Shown piece after piece: positions 23,691 to 42,023 of a DNA stretch of 64,000 bases. The stretch spans positions 43,130,646 through 43,194,645 of the forward strand of contig OX463778.1 in NCBI GenBank assembly GCA_949825025.1. The letters are read 5' to 3'. How positions within the stretch are numbered: position 1 is the first letter of the stretch; every line of letters begins with the position of its first letter. This DNA is from Siphlonurus alternatus. Taxonomy: Eukaryota > Arthropoda > Insecta > Ephemeroptera > Siphlonuridae. The position numbers and the translations under genes are program-made. The notes beneath the pieces were generated by a model. That model worked only from the letters and a program-made list of their open reading frames with translations. It searched no databases and had not been told where the DNA came from.

Positions 23691-26230
23691 CAGGCTGATG
23701 CAATGAGAGAGAGGAAACTTTGTCCCATCAAACTTACTCGCTTACTTTGTTCGTTATCGTGGTTATACATAATTACATAATAGCAATGCGTTTGTCTTTT
23801 GTTAGAAACCTTTGGAAGACATGCCACAAACCTTTTGACAAACGTGTGAGGTGCAACTAGAATATACAGAGTTAATTTGAAATTAATTAGACATATACAT
23901 GACATTATATACACATTTCGTACAGTGATTAATTAATTATTTACAATGTAAGACAATCTTCTTAATGAAAATTCTCTAAAATAGTCTCTATGTCTCTATA
24001 TAATATAACTTTATAACTATAGTGTTTCGTTAATAAAACCAAGGAAGCTTAAAAATTAATAAAAAAGCTTTTGAGAAAAAAAAAGCTTAAAAATTGTTAA
24101 ATTAATTAGAAATAAATGGAAAAAATAAATAAACTTTTAGATTACTTTTGTTATAATATAATTTTCATTATTAAAGTATATATACTTTAACCCACCCTCT
24201 CCAATAAAAATCAATATTAATTACCTTCTAATTCATATTTTATTTAAAAAAAATTAAAACACTATTTACCTCTTATAGTTTATCTTAAGTACACAAAATT
24301 AAATTAAAAATATATAATTAAGTTGATGTAAAGTTAGATTAGTTTTGCTTAAGTTATAATACGGTGGGAAACACGAAGTTCAGTACGGTTACGATCCGCA
24401 ACACAAATAAATTAATTGATTACCCACGCTTGTGAGACTTACGTTCGTCTTGTGACGGACATTTCCATCTGGATGTGCTACATGCGGGCACGCCAGTTGC
24501 AGCAGCAGCAGGTAATTATTATCTGTCTCGCGGATGTGAAGGAGCTCGCGTGACCGCAACCCCATCACGTGACCTCAGAAACACGTCCAGCAATTATACA
24601 CCCTCACGCTCGCGGCAGCAGTGGAGTATTATTAATACAGTTAAAGGTTTTACTTTATCTTACAGTATAAAAAGATGAGAGGTATAATAATATAATAAAA
24701 TTTAGGTCATAGGTTTAACTGTCAGTTTGATACATAAAAATAATTAATATTTGTCAAGATAAAAGTTAAATGTAACAAATTTTTGAAAAATATCACGAAA
24801 CCTTTATATAATATAAAATTTATATACATAAAATAATAATAAAGTTTGATCGATTTGTTTTGTACGTTTATGTAAATTTAATATTTAAAATATTCTTAAT
24901 GTAAAATGCATGGTAAAAAGTGTAAAATCGCCAATTCATCATGTTGTTTATCCTGCGTGGTTATGCAATTTGCAATTTTTATATGTTTAAGAAGTTGCAT
25001 AACTTTAAGGGGACTTTTAATTTTTTTTTTTAAATAAAACAAATGAAAAACAATCAACACGCAATTTCTCTTCTATAATTAACTTATCGTTATTAAATAT
25101 TAAAATTCAAAAGAAAATACAGTTTTCTATATTAACACAATATAAATTATTGGCACCCTCCCTAAATTTACTTCGTTATGTTTAATTTCTAAAGTTTTCC
25201 GCAGATTTTAATTGCAAGCGATGTTTGGACTGAGCATGCTCTCAGCTCCCGGCCGCCTTCGTACCGTCGCGATTGATCAGCTTATCTACTGCAGTCTTTA
25301 TTAATTATACCGAGCACGAGATTTCTCGCGTTTATACAATTAACGCCGCTCGCTCGTTCTCCCTCCCTCCCGCCTAGTCGCTTCTTTAATTAATTCAGCT
25401 TGTCAGCAGTTAATGTAGCGTCAACATCCCCCCCTCCCCCCTACGTTACCCCTAACCTCGCTACGTTATATACAGTGTGCTTCAAGTTTTAATCCAGCAA
25501 GTAAATAAGTTTTATTTTTTGTTTCTCTTTTTGTATGCCATATTAATTAATATAATTGTTTACGGCGTATTAATAAAAGAATTATTATCTTACAATTTGT
25601 ATTATATAATATATTACGTGTATTGTATTATACAAGGTAAATTAGATAAAGTATTACCAAAGAGCTGACGTATTTTTAGATGAAAAGAAGTAACTACTGT
25701 TGTTCATGCTTTTTATATTAAAAATTAATCAATTTTATTAAATTTGTCCAAATTTGTTGTAATATTGATAATATTTTTAACAAACCTGAGGCAGTTAATA
25801 TGTCAAACTTCTGTCTCCATGACAATGTTAAAATTTTCCAATTTAAAGTTTCTCAAAGCCTTTAATTAATTAAAAACATACAGAGGCAAGGAATAAAGTT
25901 TGATAAATATTTAAACTATTATTATATGTTATTATGATTTATAAATAATCATATTATACTCCCATCTAATTCATATCCATTCATTCAAAAACAGAGCATT
26001 GAAAATATTTGCGCAATAATCCGTCAATAGTAAATAAGGAAATAAATATACATAATTTTTGAACTGTCAAAAGAAACAATATTTATCTTGGTTTGGTCCA
26101 ATTCATGGATAGTGGGATACTCTACAATAGTAGATAATATACACATAATCTACCATAATATAATTATAGTTTTATTTGCAAAGTAGATACAGAGTCATGA
26201 ACCTTTTAAAGTTCTCTAGAATTATTTATA
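23691..26230. other. Intergenic DNA with scattered islands
   Basis: AT-rich sequence with denser patches at about 24420-24640 and 25215-25445. The rest is featureless. Confidence 0.4.
24420..24640. promoter_or_regulatory. GC-richer island with palindromic E-box
   Basis: It contains CACGTG (24566-24571), CATCTG, a TAATTATTATC homeodomain/GATA-like site and several CG dinucleotides. It has the composition of a conserved non-coding element, but conservation is untested. Confidence 0.3.
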
Positions 26231-26560
26231 ATGGACAACATACATGAAAAAAATTTATTGCAGAAATGAATAGAGGGTACCAAATTATGCTACTCTGAAT
26301 TTTTTCAGATTTTTTTTAGTCCCGTAACTATTTTTAAATAATTATTGAAAGTTCTGTGATTTAAATTGGCACCCCTGAATCCTTAATAAGGATAGAGACT
26401 GGACGCCTATTGACGCCTCCAGGGGGCGTGACCGAACTTTCAATAATTATTTAAAAATAGTTCTGGGTCTCAAAAATACCTGAAAAAATTCAGAGTAGCA
26501 TAATTTAGTACCCTCTATTCATTTCTGCAATAAATTTTTTTCATAGTGTAGGTTGTCCAA
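26231..26560. mobile_element. Palindromic MITE, copy C
   Basis: It begins ATGGACAACATACATGAAAA after a TA (26229-26230) and ends GGTTGTCCA before a TA, consistent with a TA target duplication. The arms and the centre (GACGCCTATTGACGCCTCC) match copy A closely, so A and C form one subfamily. Confidence 0.85.
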
Positions 26561-26814
26561 TAAATGACAATTCAATTTCATTTAGTTTGTGTAGGTAATG
26601 AAAATGATTAAAATTAAAAAAATATCAAAATACAGATAAAACGGCGGATAAAAGTTACGATTTTTTTTAATATGTTTTAATTGTAATAATTTTATTAAAT
26701 TATGTCAAAAGTTAATTAAATTCCTCATCAAATCATGTCGTGTATTACATGTTATATAAACTGACCTATAATATATTTTTTATTCATTTATTTTTTTAAA
26801 TCAAACCCTAACTG

Positions 26815-27140
26815 GGAACTTCTACTTACTAATAACTCACTAAGTTTGAAACCCCGAACCTTCCGAAACCTTAACACAACGTTTCCCGGGCTCTTCCGGA
26901 ACGGGGGCGACCACGGCCTTGCAATCCATCCCGGCATTTGCCTGCGACTGAGGGAAACGTGGAAACCTCAGCTAGGATGGACGCTACAGCTTTTGTCAAT
27001 GAACCGGTAGTGCATTGGTCCAAAGCCAGGGAAACCACATGGTGGAAAAGCGCAACGATTTACCCCTGGGTGCTGGAAACGTGGTTTTTGTTGAAAATGG
27101 TCACCCATCCAACTATACTAACCACGCTCGATAATATTAG
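26815..27140 (-). mobile_element. Diverged 5S-derived SINE relic
   Basis: On the minus strand the right end reads ATCTAAGCGCTAATATTATC then GAGCGTGGTTAGTATAGTTG and GATGGGTGACC. This matches the 3' half of 5S rRNA around the C box, with a decayed 5' half. A GC-rich body of about 280 bp follows with CCGGGATGGATTGC and CCCGTTCCGGAAG. The body differs from that of the element at 10060-10533, so it is a different or older family. Confidence 0.5.
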
Positions 27141-27519
27141 CGCTTAGATAATTTCAAAATTTTCTGTAAAAGATAGATAGGCTTTTGTCAATCACCGGCC
27201 TCGTAATGTTGTTGTCAAATGAAATAAACTTAATTATATTCACCATGTATATGTCAATGAGGTAAACGTTTTATTTATGAAGCTGCAGGACAGCTGCTAA
27301 AAATGATGATTACATTTATCTTTAAGGTCATGCAAGTATTTTATATAATATGATACCAATGAACCTAAAAATTAAAGAAATCTTATCGATCTTCAATTCA
27401 CAAAATTCTTTGCTTTACGACTATGTATAATTGAAATGAACCAGAACAGAACATTTATAATGAATAAAATTATTCATGTATTTATATGAGTGGCAAATGA
27501 CGTCATCATGACAAATGTT

Positions 27520-27819
27520 TTATGTGTTGAATGGCGCGGGCTGACGGGACGCATGCGTACGGTTGTGGATGTCAGCGCGGCACGGAGGGCGCAGCGGGCG
27601 CGTGGCTCTCGTCTCCGTGCTCTCCCCTCTCAGTGCTGCGAGCGACGTGGAGGAGCGAGGACGCACGACACTCCGGACACCCCGCCGCCTCCGCCTGTCT
27701 CCGTGACCGTTCTCACCCACTGCGACCGCCAGAGATATGTCCAGCCCGCGCGGCTACGGACAGTAACGAACACCGGAGGACACCCCCTTTTGCAACCACG
27801 TTCACCACGCAGCGTTTCG
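27520..27819 (+). promoter_or_regulatory. CpG-rich island, candidate remote first exon (possibly of LMO)
   Basis: About 300 bp of GC-rich, CpG-dense sequence in otherwise AT-rich DNA, ending exactly where a consensus donor begins (TTTCG|GTGAGT, GT at 27820-27821). The open frames through it have arginine-, alanine- and proline-rich compositions typical of translated CpG islands, not of a known protein. The next gene downstream on this strand is the LMO gene, whose first coding exon opens with a splice acceptor, so an upstream non-coding exon must exist. Assigning this one is inference. Confidence 0.45.
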
Positions 27820-27899
27820 GTGAGTTGAACCTGAAAGCATGGCATGAGTTTTCTCTTCGCTCAATCCCACGTGGTAAATTTTATTTTTCTAATTTAAAC

Positions 27900-30340
27900 T
27901 TTTTAAATTAATTTTTTTTTTTCATAATTAATTTAATCTCATATGACTGCTTGTGAAAAATGAAAAAAAAAAAATAAAATAAAAGAATGTAAAGGGAGAA
28001 AGATTGGTAACTTTTAGCTATTTCAATTACCATTACAATCGTAATTTTTCTTCAACACAAATAAAACACACAATAGAAGGACTTTTAATGAAATGAAATA
28101 GCATTTTTTTTTCTTCTCTTTCTCTCTTCTTTCTTTACGTTTCTATTGTAATTTATTTTACTAAAATTACGTGGTGTAGAAAGAGAATGAAATTAAAATT
28201 GAAAACTTTTTTAATGAAATCTACGACGAAAAAGAGTGATGAAAAATCATCCCTTTTATTAAAAAATGGAAAGAATGAGTTGCAATGAGTGCTCCACTTT
28301 TTTATTTTAATAAATGATATCAAACCTATATACTGTATATATATAATATATAATACATATATATGCTTTTTACATTATTAAAAATACTTGTGTAATATAT
28401 AATGTATACTGGTATAAATGGAATTCAAATTTAATTAGAAATAATTGTATAAAAGAATTTAAAATATTAAATAAAAACCTTATACATTAGTGTTATTAAC
28501 GTATATATATATTATATTATACTTTATATATAATATATAATGAATATATAAAACTCGTAAATAACTATATAAATATGACGTAAAGTTAGTTAGGACTCAG
28601 GTTTCCGTATTTTTATGTACTGCTTAATTAAAGGGTCGTAGCAAGAGCAGCTGTGATGTATGTATATGCGGTGCTATGGGCGCCGCGGGAGGACGGGGGG
28701 AGTAAGGGGGCGGTGGCTAAGGGCCCTTGCAATCACGAGACCAGCGAGCCACGCAAATTGGCCATTAGCCCCGCAGGAGTATGGACTGCGAAGGCGCCTA
28801 ATTACCATACGCTTGTTGTTGACGTGCTACTTGCTATAACCAGCGATCTCTGATGGAACTTCTCCTTCGCTAGACTTGCTCATGTGTAATACATTATAAT
28901 ATATTATACATTAAAATTATTCACATATATAACAACAACAAACAAGAAGTATGAATTTTTTAATAGTTATTCTTTTATACCACAGCTAGATTGTCAAGGT
29001 TGTTTGCAATGATATTTCATATGACGTCTTTTTTTTTTTATATAAAGGTTATTACTTCTTTGGTAGTATATCAAAAAAATATGATTTTTCTTCTTTGGCA
29101 GATATATTTTCTTATGATCACAATCTTCAACATGTTATTCGATTTTGTGAAAAACTATCAAGTGGAAAGAGAGCGGCAAACAAATAAATAATTCACTTAC
29201 TCAATTTCCCAAAGCAATATACTCAATGTAGTTTGAAGGATATATACGTAAACGTGACATACATGTTTGTTTTTTTATTTTTTTTTCTAAGATAGGGGAA
29301 AAACGCTGTAAATTTTTTTCTGTAGTTTTTACTTTGAATGTATTATTATATACAGTATATTTAAAATTTATGATATGGATTTATTATACAATTATTATTA
29401 CTATTCAAATTATTAAAATTTTGATAGAATTTTTGTTTCAATTTATTTTTTTGTAGTGTACTGTACTGCAGTAAGAATCAACATTGCTACTCAAACCTGC
29501 TATGAATTCACAATCTGTTTCTAATGCCCGATTCATCAAGCTCTAGTTGTCATGGTAATTTTTACTGGGAGGGGGGAGGGGTGCGAGGGAAAGATTGCAG
29601 AATAAAACGATACATTGGGGGAGGGGGAGTGCAGAACCGGTGAGGAGGGGGAGAAGGTGTGTTATAGTGCTACGCTGGTTGCATGCGACTTTTGTATGCC
29701 ATTGCAATACGATTTAAAATCCAGTTGAAAAGAATTGACCTTAATATAAAAAATATATATATTATCTTTCCTTTCATTAAACTTGAAATACGTGTGATTA
29801 AAAAAAAAAAAAAAAAATGATAGTAAAGGTTATACACACATCTTTTAAATTTATTTAAAGCTTTTTTTTTTATAAATATAAAGGAGGAAACTCTACTATT
29901 TTTTTTTTCGTTTTTCATGTTGGTATATAGAAATGTTTAACGTACAGTATAGCTAACACAGCAGTACCTAATCAAGCTACCACTTCAAAATTAAACCCTT
30001 TCTGTGTCTTTTAAATACAAAACTATACAGCTGTATATAGAGTTACTATATAGTTCCTCATCCCGCTTATATAACGTGGTGATGGTGGGTTCATCAGTGT
30101 CTCTTGTATGTCGCGGGCGGCGGTGGCCTGCACGCAACAGACAAAAGTACGGCAGGCATCAGCAAGCTTCACTACTTCATTCATTCAGAACTCATTTTAC
30201 ACCCATTCTTCCTTGGCTGGCTCTTCACCCCGTCACCGTCGATCTAAAGCCGGGTATATAGATACTATACTTCCATAGCTGCATGCCACGAGGCGTTCTT
30301 TATTGGACATAGCCTTATATAAAACTATTTACTTTTTGCC
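27900..30340. other. AT-rich DNA with islands
   Basis: Denser patches lie at about 28625-28875 (GCCCTTGCAATCACGAG, AAATTGGCCATTAGCC) and 30095-30260. A G-rich patch lies at 29567-29650. No gene is recognised. Confidence 0.4.
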
Positions 30341-30343
30341 TTC

Positions 30344-30346
<3 letters not shown>

Positions 30347-30388
<42 letters not shown>
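30347..30388. repeat. (GA)n microsatellite
   Basis: About 20 AG units. Confidence 0.95.
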
Positions 30389-30392
<4 letters not shown>

Positions 30393-30574
30393 AATATGAC
30401 GTAACTTAATGTTAGTATATGTTACATTATAGACATATAGAAAAACCCTTAAGGGAAAAGATGAGAAAAAGAAGAAGAAAAAAAGAAATGATATTTTGTG
30501 TGTGTGTCATTTTTATCCTTGAACAAGACTAGGGGTAAAGCAATTTCGCCACGAAATAAGAATTGGATCGCGAT

Positions 30575-33500
30575 AGCGTCTAAAATACTTTGGCTACCCA
30601 CTCTCCGACACCGCCGTTGCCGTGGTGGTTGAGTAGTATAGCAGTAGCACCATTACTAACACCAAGCTCTGTGGCCTGCTACTGTAGCTTTACGGGCGAA
30701 CAACTTATGAGAAACTTAAATATCAAAACGGCTGATAGAAAGTCTAGGGGATTGGAAAGCAATTTCAGCTGTGGAGCCCCGCGGAATGGATCACGGCTAG
30801 TATAACTTGCCCCTTCTCCAAACCCACCCCACTGCACCCCTCTGCGACCCCCCTCTAGTTCTCAATACACGCTATTGCTAGACGCCACTGCACCCTACAT
30901 CCTATATAATATATCTCATATATAGAAGGGAGGACATCTATAACAACATTGACTTTTTTTAATCAACAATTAAGTAGGGATCTCGTTATATATTGATGCG
31001 GTTCTTTTATGTTTGAATATAACAGTTTCAGTTTTATGTACAGTATATAAAACTATACATAATATTATGTTCCTTCTCAATGCTGATGTAATATTCAAGC
31101 CTTTGTATTGAAAAGTTGTTTGAATTATATTTAAATCCTTTTAAAATAGCTTATTTCAATATTTGAATTCTACCTAACTTTTATAATACAAACCATATCC
31201 TGTTACATTGAATTGAGTAATATATTAATGAGGAAATTACGTATTATATATTATAGTTTTATTTCCTTTTTTATCTTATCGTTATTAACATCGTTAATTA
31301 AATAGTTTATATTTTAATTTCATTAGTTAAGTTGAAAATACCAAATCTATTTTTCCCTTTTACTCAGTATTATATTCTCCTCTCTTTTCTTTCCTTCTTT
31401 TTGAAGTTGAATTATCAATTAATTTGATTGGATGCAATGATTGAGTAATTTGCAGAGGATTGTTTAGCACGGCTTGCTGGTGTAATCACCGACATTCTTT
31501 ATTGATTAGCGCTTGGAAGGACAGGCATGCTGCAGTCGGCATCACCAGCAGGGGGTGCCTCCAGCAGCCGCCTCACTGCCGGACGGACAGCAGGCGGATG
31601 GCTCACTCTTGCTTCTGGTGGCGCCCTCTCTCACACGCGGCCAACCCCTGCTGCACGTTTCAGTTACACGCGTTAATCGAGCTGAGAGCTTCCAGCTGAC
31701 AGGATCGAGCTAAACCGAAGTGACATCAGCTTTGCTAGCAAGCTAGCTAGCTTGGCAATATAGAGAAGGGATGGATATATATAGAGAGAGGGGTGAAAGC
31801 CCAGACCATTTTGAGGCTCTAATCTTTAATCGAGTGACACTATCGATTTTCCTCACTCTACACACACAATTGCTTTTCGTTTAATTTAATATAATATATA
31901 TTATATACTGTTGGAAAAAAAAAACATTTATCAATGTAATTTATAACAATTGTATTTTGTATTAGTATATAATTAAATTTTAATTAAGAAAAGTGAATTT
32001 TATTTTCTGATATTATATACACTGTACAGTAAATATAATTACACTATTATACACACAAGTGAGGGAGGAATACATTATTGGTAAATTGATTATTCACGTT
32101 CATGTACACTCACGTCACTCAACGTTGTGCTTGCATGCTAACAGCTATAGCAGCAGCAGGAGTTAGAGCGTGAAGCAGTGTAGGTTGTCCGTAGCTCGCG
32201 TGTAATTACCGCTCAGCTGTTTGCTTGGTAAACTAATCATCTCGTCGACGTCGTCCCCCCTTTCGCCCCGCCCACCTACTCTTGACGGCTGGACCAGACC
32301 CCACCCTTCTGAATGATGTGATACGATGCAACCTGCAATGCTGGAAATTGTTGCTGCTTGTAATGTGGTGGTTAGTTGCTGACCCGCGAATCTCAAGTGG
32401 ATTGGACGAAAAGTTTGCCACAGCAGTCGCGCCCTGTTCACCATCAACATCCTTCCTTCTTTCTCTCTCTCTCACCTAGCTGACCCCAAATGTTTGTCTT
32501 TTACTGACCATTACCTAAATTGGACAAAATGCAATCAAGGAAATGGTCACCACCACGTCGCTAGCGTACACCAGTTGTTTTCCTGCAGCTATTCGGATCA
32601 CTAAACTGGTATATAGAGCCTAGGGAAGAATAAAAAGCTTTTATCTTCTTACTTTTAGACTTTAAATTTGTTCTTAGTATAAAAATCTTTCAAAGTTAAA
32701 ATACTTTTAACAATGCCAGTCTTATAATTCAATAAAAATAATTGGATTAATTCTCTTTGTTATATTTAGTTTATATAGAAAGGTACATTACATCTAAAAA
32801 TAATAAATTAATCATATATATTTATTTCCTTTTAGCTCAAATTGTATAAAATATATATTGCTCACATTCAGCTTTAGTACTTGTCTCTATTTTTTTTTTT
32901 TTTTTTTTTTCATATGCCTAACCAATATAATAATAATAATATATTTATTGTATGACATGAAAGCTTGATTCAATTCCTAAAATATTAATCTATTATAAAT
33001 GTATTACATGATGTTATAACCATCAATAAAATTGATTATATGTGTGTGTGGGCAATTTTACCGCCGCAATCATTGCAAATGGAGGCATCTGCTATACTAT
33101 ATACCACTATATAAGCTATATAGTTGGTTCGTGGGGTGATCTGTCGGTGGATGGGGGTAGGAAGGAGGGGGTGGCTGCCTGCAGGTTTCAATTTCCCTAA
33201 AAGGCTGGAGCTAACAGCAGCAACAGCAAGCGAGTTCCTCCGTCGCCCTGTTTTCTACCGCGGTATTAATGTGATCGGAACAAAAGCCTGAGCACCACCG
33301 ACGCTGCGTACCAAAAGCAATGAGGAGAAAGAACACACGTACTGAGAGAAATTACAGTTCGCAACAATTCATCCTGCAGCAACATTATAAACCAGTCCAA
33401 GCGGCTCTCATGTTGTTGTTATTATTATTATCGTTGTAAACGCCGGCTTTCATACCAACAATAATTTGTATTTCGTTTTAATTTCGCTAAGTGAAAGACA

Positions 33501-33660
33501 GCAGTTTTAGCACTTTGTGTATTATATGAGAAAGCGTAAAATATTATTATGAGAAAACTTTTTATTTTATTTTTCTTCTTATATTTCTTCTTCTTATAAA
33601 AAAACACTTCCTTTTTTTTCCCAAGACTTTAACTTATTTTGACTTTGACAACATCAAAAG
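30575..33660. other. Gene-free DNA with several islands
   Basis: Islands of higher complexity lie at about 30575-30900, 31455-31800, 32105-32600 and 33050-33440, separated by AT-rich sequence. They combine CG dinucleotides, CAGCTG E-boxes, runs of CAGCAG and homeodomain-type TAATTA or CAATTA cores. No coding exon was found. Confidence 0.35.
32105..32600. promoter_or_regulatory. Long island, candidate enhancer
   Basis: Nearly 500 bp of balanced composition with GTAATTACCGCTCAGCTG, a CGTCGACGTCG-type stretch and several CAA/TTG-rich motifs. Open frames on both strands overlap here without resembling a known protein. Confidence 0.3.
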
Positions 33661-33689
33661 TTTTTTTTTACGTTTTTTGAAGGTAGAAA

Positions 33690-38999
<5,310 letters not shown>

Positions 39000-39500
39000 T
39001 TAATAAGGTTGAGCACGTGTTCTCCACAGTGGTGTGCCGGCAGTGCATGCGGCTGAGGGATGTCGGGCGGGGGCGCCGCCGCTCCGACAAGTGGTTAGCA
39101 GGCTCGGGCAGGGGTGGGCTGGGGTTGTAGCAGATAGAGCCGAGAAGACGGAGGAGGCAGGCAGGCAGCAGGGCAGGCTGTTATCTCGTGACAGCTACTT
39201 GAGCGTCTTCGCCAGCTCTCGTCGCGGCTGAATGACACTGGAAGAGAGCGCGACACTCACTAGCAGCAGACGTCGAGTGGCTCAGGCTATAAGATTTTAA
39301 ATAAACACCGTGAGGAGCGTCGTCAGCCAGAGCTGCTGCTACTGCTGAGACTCAGTGCGAGTAGTCTGTCGTACGTCCTGCTCAACTTGAGAGTTGGAAG
39401 TGCTTGTCCTAATCCCACCCAGCTTGAACAGAAAGGCAGACTGCTCACTCTATATCATTGATTGGCACAATGCCACCTTCAAAGCACTCTCAGCACTCTC
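39000..39500 (+). promoter_or_regulatory. Candidate proximal LMO promoter
   Basis: A GC-rich block lies about 1.2-1.7 kb before the first coding exon. It includes a TATA-like TATAAGA (39288-39294), initiator-like TCAGCC (39323) and TCAGTG (about 39351), and dense CG dinucleotides at 39030-39110. The TATA-to-initiator spacing is a little long (about 37 bp), and no strong splice donor could be chosen, so the exon it would make is not defined. Confidence 0.35.
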
Positions 39501-40720
39501 GTCAGATGAATTAAAACCATCAGTAATCTCTTTATTGTAAATAGTAAGATTTAACACGTTTAATTGCTTTAACTTGAAATTAATTAAATTTTGAAATATA
39601 AAACAAGTAATTAATATTGATTCATAGTGAGCATGTTATTATGTGTATTTTTTGTTAAAAAACGGCAATTTATAAAAAAAAAATTATTTTAATCTTCCCC
39701 AATGTTTTTATTTTCGATAGATGATAGTCTATTTTTACAAAAGCAGCTATGTATCATAAAATCACTCAAACTGTCCGTTTTCTATGGAAGTTTTTATCTA
39801 CACAAAACAATATAAAATTTCAGAAGCATGTTCTGGTGTGGTCATATTTTAAACATTGCCAGCTATATATACAGTAGCTATATGGAGGCATCACCATCAG
39901 AAATGGCTGGCTAGACGGCGATTCCATATTTCATGGTGTTATCGCGGTGGTGGTGGAGGAGTGTGGCGCCCGCCCGTTCTCCGCTGCTGCGGCCGGCCAC
40001 ATAATCTGTGAACGCTCTCTGGGGTAGGCCCCCCTAGCTCCCAGCTAAAGAAGATTGCACTTAAGTTATGGCGCTCCTCACTGAACGCTCAAACGGCGTC
40101 AACAATGAAAATTTCTACAATAACGTGACTGATCTGGATGAAAGAAAAGAATAATGGCATTTTTTTATTCACTGAGCTCAAAATCATGATTGTAGCCGTA
40201 ACAATAAATATTATATACTTTATAATATTAAGTTTATATATTAATTATTTTATTCTTTTAAAATTTTGCTTATAAAAAAACATAGCAATAGATAAAATAT
40301 TGATTTTATCGTATATCATCTTACCTTCTAATAAATATAAAAAAATAATCAACTTTATGCTTTTTAATATACCTCTTTGTCGGTAGAAACCATTAAAGAG
40401 CACAAAAATTCTATAAATACGTTATTTTATCTAAGTCTATTAAAGGATTCCTTATAAGTTTGGTCAACGTTGACGAAGACTAATGAAGTACTAATACTAC
40501 GATGTTTAAAGTCTTAGGAGTTGTAATTGCTTTGGAAACAGAAGACGTTTGGAGACCACGTGTTATGAGCAGCTGAGAGGCTTTATTTCATCGACGATTG
40601 AATTGCATGCAGCTTTGTTTTCCTTTGATCTTTTTAGACGACACGTTTATCATGAATTGCTCAATATCTTGAGCTGCACATGAGTGACACGTGGTGCTTG
40701 TTGTTGCAGGCCCGGCCAGG

Positions 40721-41957
40721 ATGACGATGGACGTGAAGGCCGAGCCGCAGACCAAGGGCTCGCCGCCGCAAGAGTGTGCGGGCTGCGGCAAGCGCATCAC
40801 GGACCGGTGAGTCATGACGTCACCCAAAGGGGAGGCTTTGTCTCACCGCCACCATCTTGGTTGCAGATTCCTGCTGAAGGCGCTCGATATGTTCTGGCAC
40901 GAGGACTGCCTCAAGTGCGGGTGTTGCGACTGCCGCCTGGGCGAGGTCGGCTCCACGCTGTACACCAAGGCCAACCTCATCCTGTGTCGCCGCGACTACC
41001 TCAGGTACGTCCTCCCTTCCTGATTCTGTTGGGGACCTGTCGAGTGACACGTGTGCGCATGTGCAGGCTGTTCGGCAACACGGGCTACTGCGCAGCGTGC
41101 GCCAAGGTGATCCCTGCCTTCGAGATGGTGATGCGCGCACGCTCCAACGTCTATCACCTGGAGTGCTTCGCGTGCCAGCAGTGCAACCACAGGTCAGTTG
41201 TCTCCTCACCCTGGGGCCATGCCTCCTTGCCGTGTAGCCAGAACCCCCTGAAAGTATGGCAACCCATCAAGCATTTGTGTCAATCAGGTTGCATAACCTT
41301 CAGTTACAATATGGAGGAGGGGAAAAAAGCGTTTAATCAAATACTGACCAAGGTTAGAAAAATTTCTTGATAAATACAGATATGAAAATAAGCAAACGTT
41401 ACTTTATAATATATACAATAACCTACATTGAAAGGAACTTATAATAATCACGAGAGCTTAAAATACTCCGTTTTATTGATCCTTGTTATTCAATCTTAGA
41501 AATAGAAACAATAATTTATTGTTTTGAGCTTTTATCTTCTTTTTTTATTATATTTTTACTATAAAATTCATTATCTGATTGGTGAAGCGAATCTTTTTAC
41601 AAGTGTTTTAACCGTAAATCCCCGCTGATGTACCAGGTGACTTTTGTTATGGCAGGCATGCAGGAGGTTCATGTCATTTATATGACGGTGGACAAAACAC
41701 TTTGTGCGGAATGACAGGTGAGACGTGCCGATTGCCGATCGTAAAGTCCGACCACTACTGCGGCATGGACGACCCCCTCGTAAAATCGCCCTAACTTGAT
41801 CAAACTGTCATCCGCTCATGCAAAATAACACTTTCTTGAAACCGATTTATAGGTCTATATATTTTATACATGATTCTTGTGCTGGCAGTAGCTACCGATG
41901 CCATCTCCAACTACCAATACCATGATTTAGTACGGAGCATATACTCCCTCCCATCGT

Positions 41958-42023
<66 letters not shown>

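Noticed and set aside
27490..27911. 112- and 126-codon open frames
   Set aside because: They overlap in two + frames and have opposing minus frames, all with the Arg/Ala/Pro bias of a CpG island. A non-coding first exon is more likely.
40684..41370. 228-codon open frame through LMO exons 1-3
   Set aside because: It reads through the short introns in mixed frames. Splicing gives the conserved LIM domains instead.
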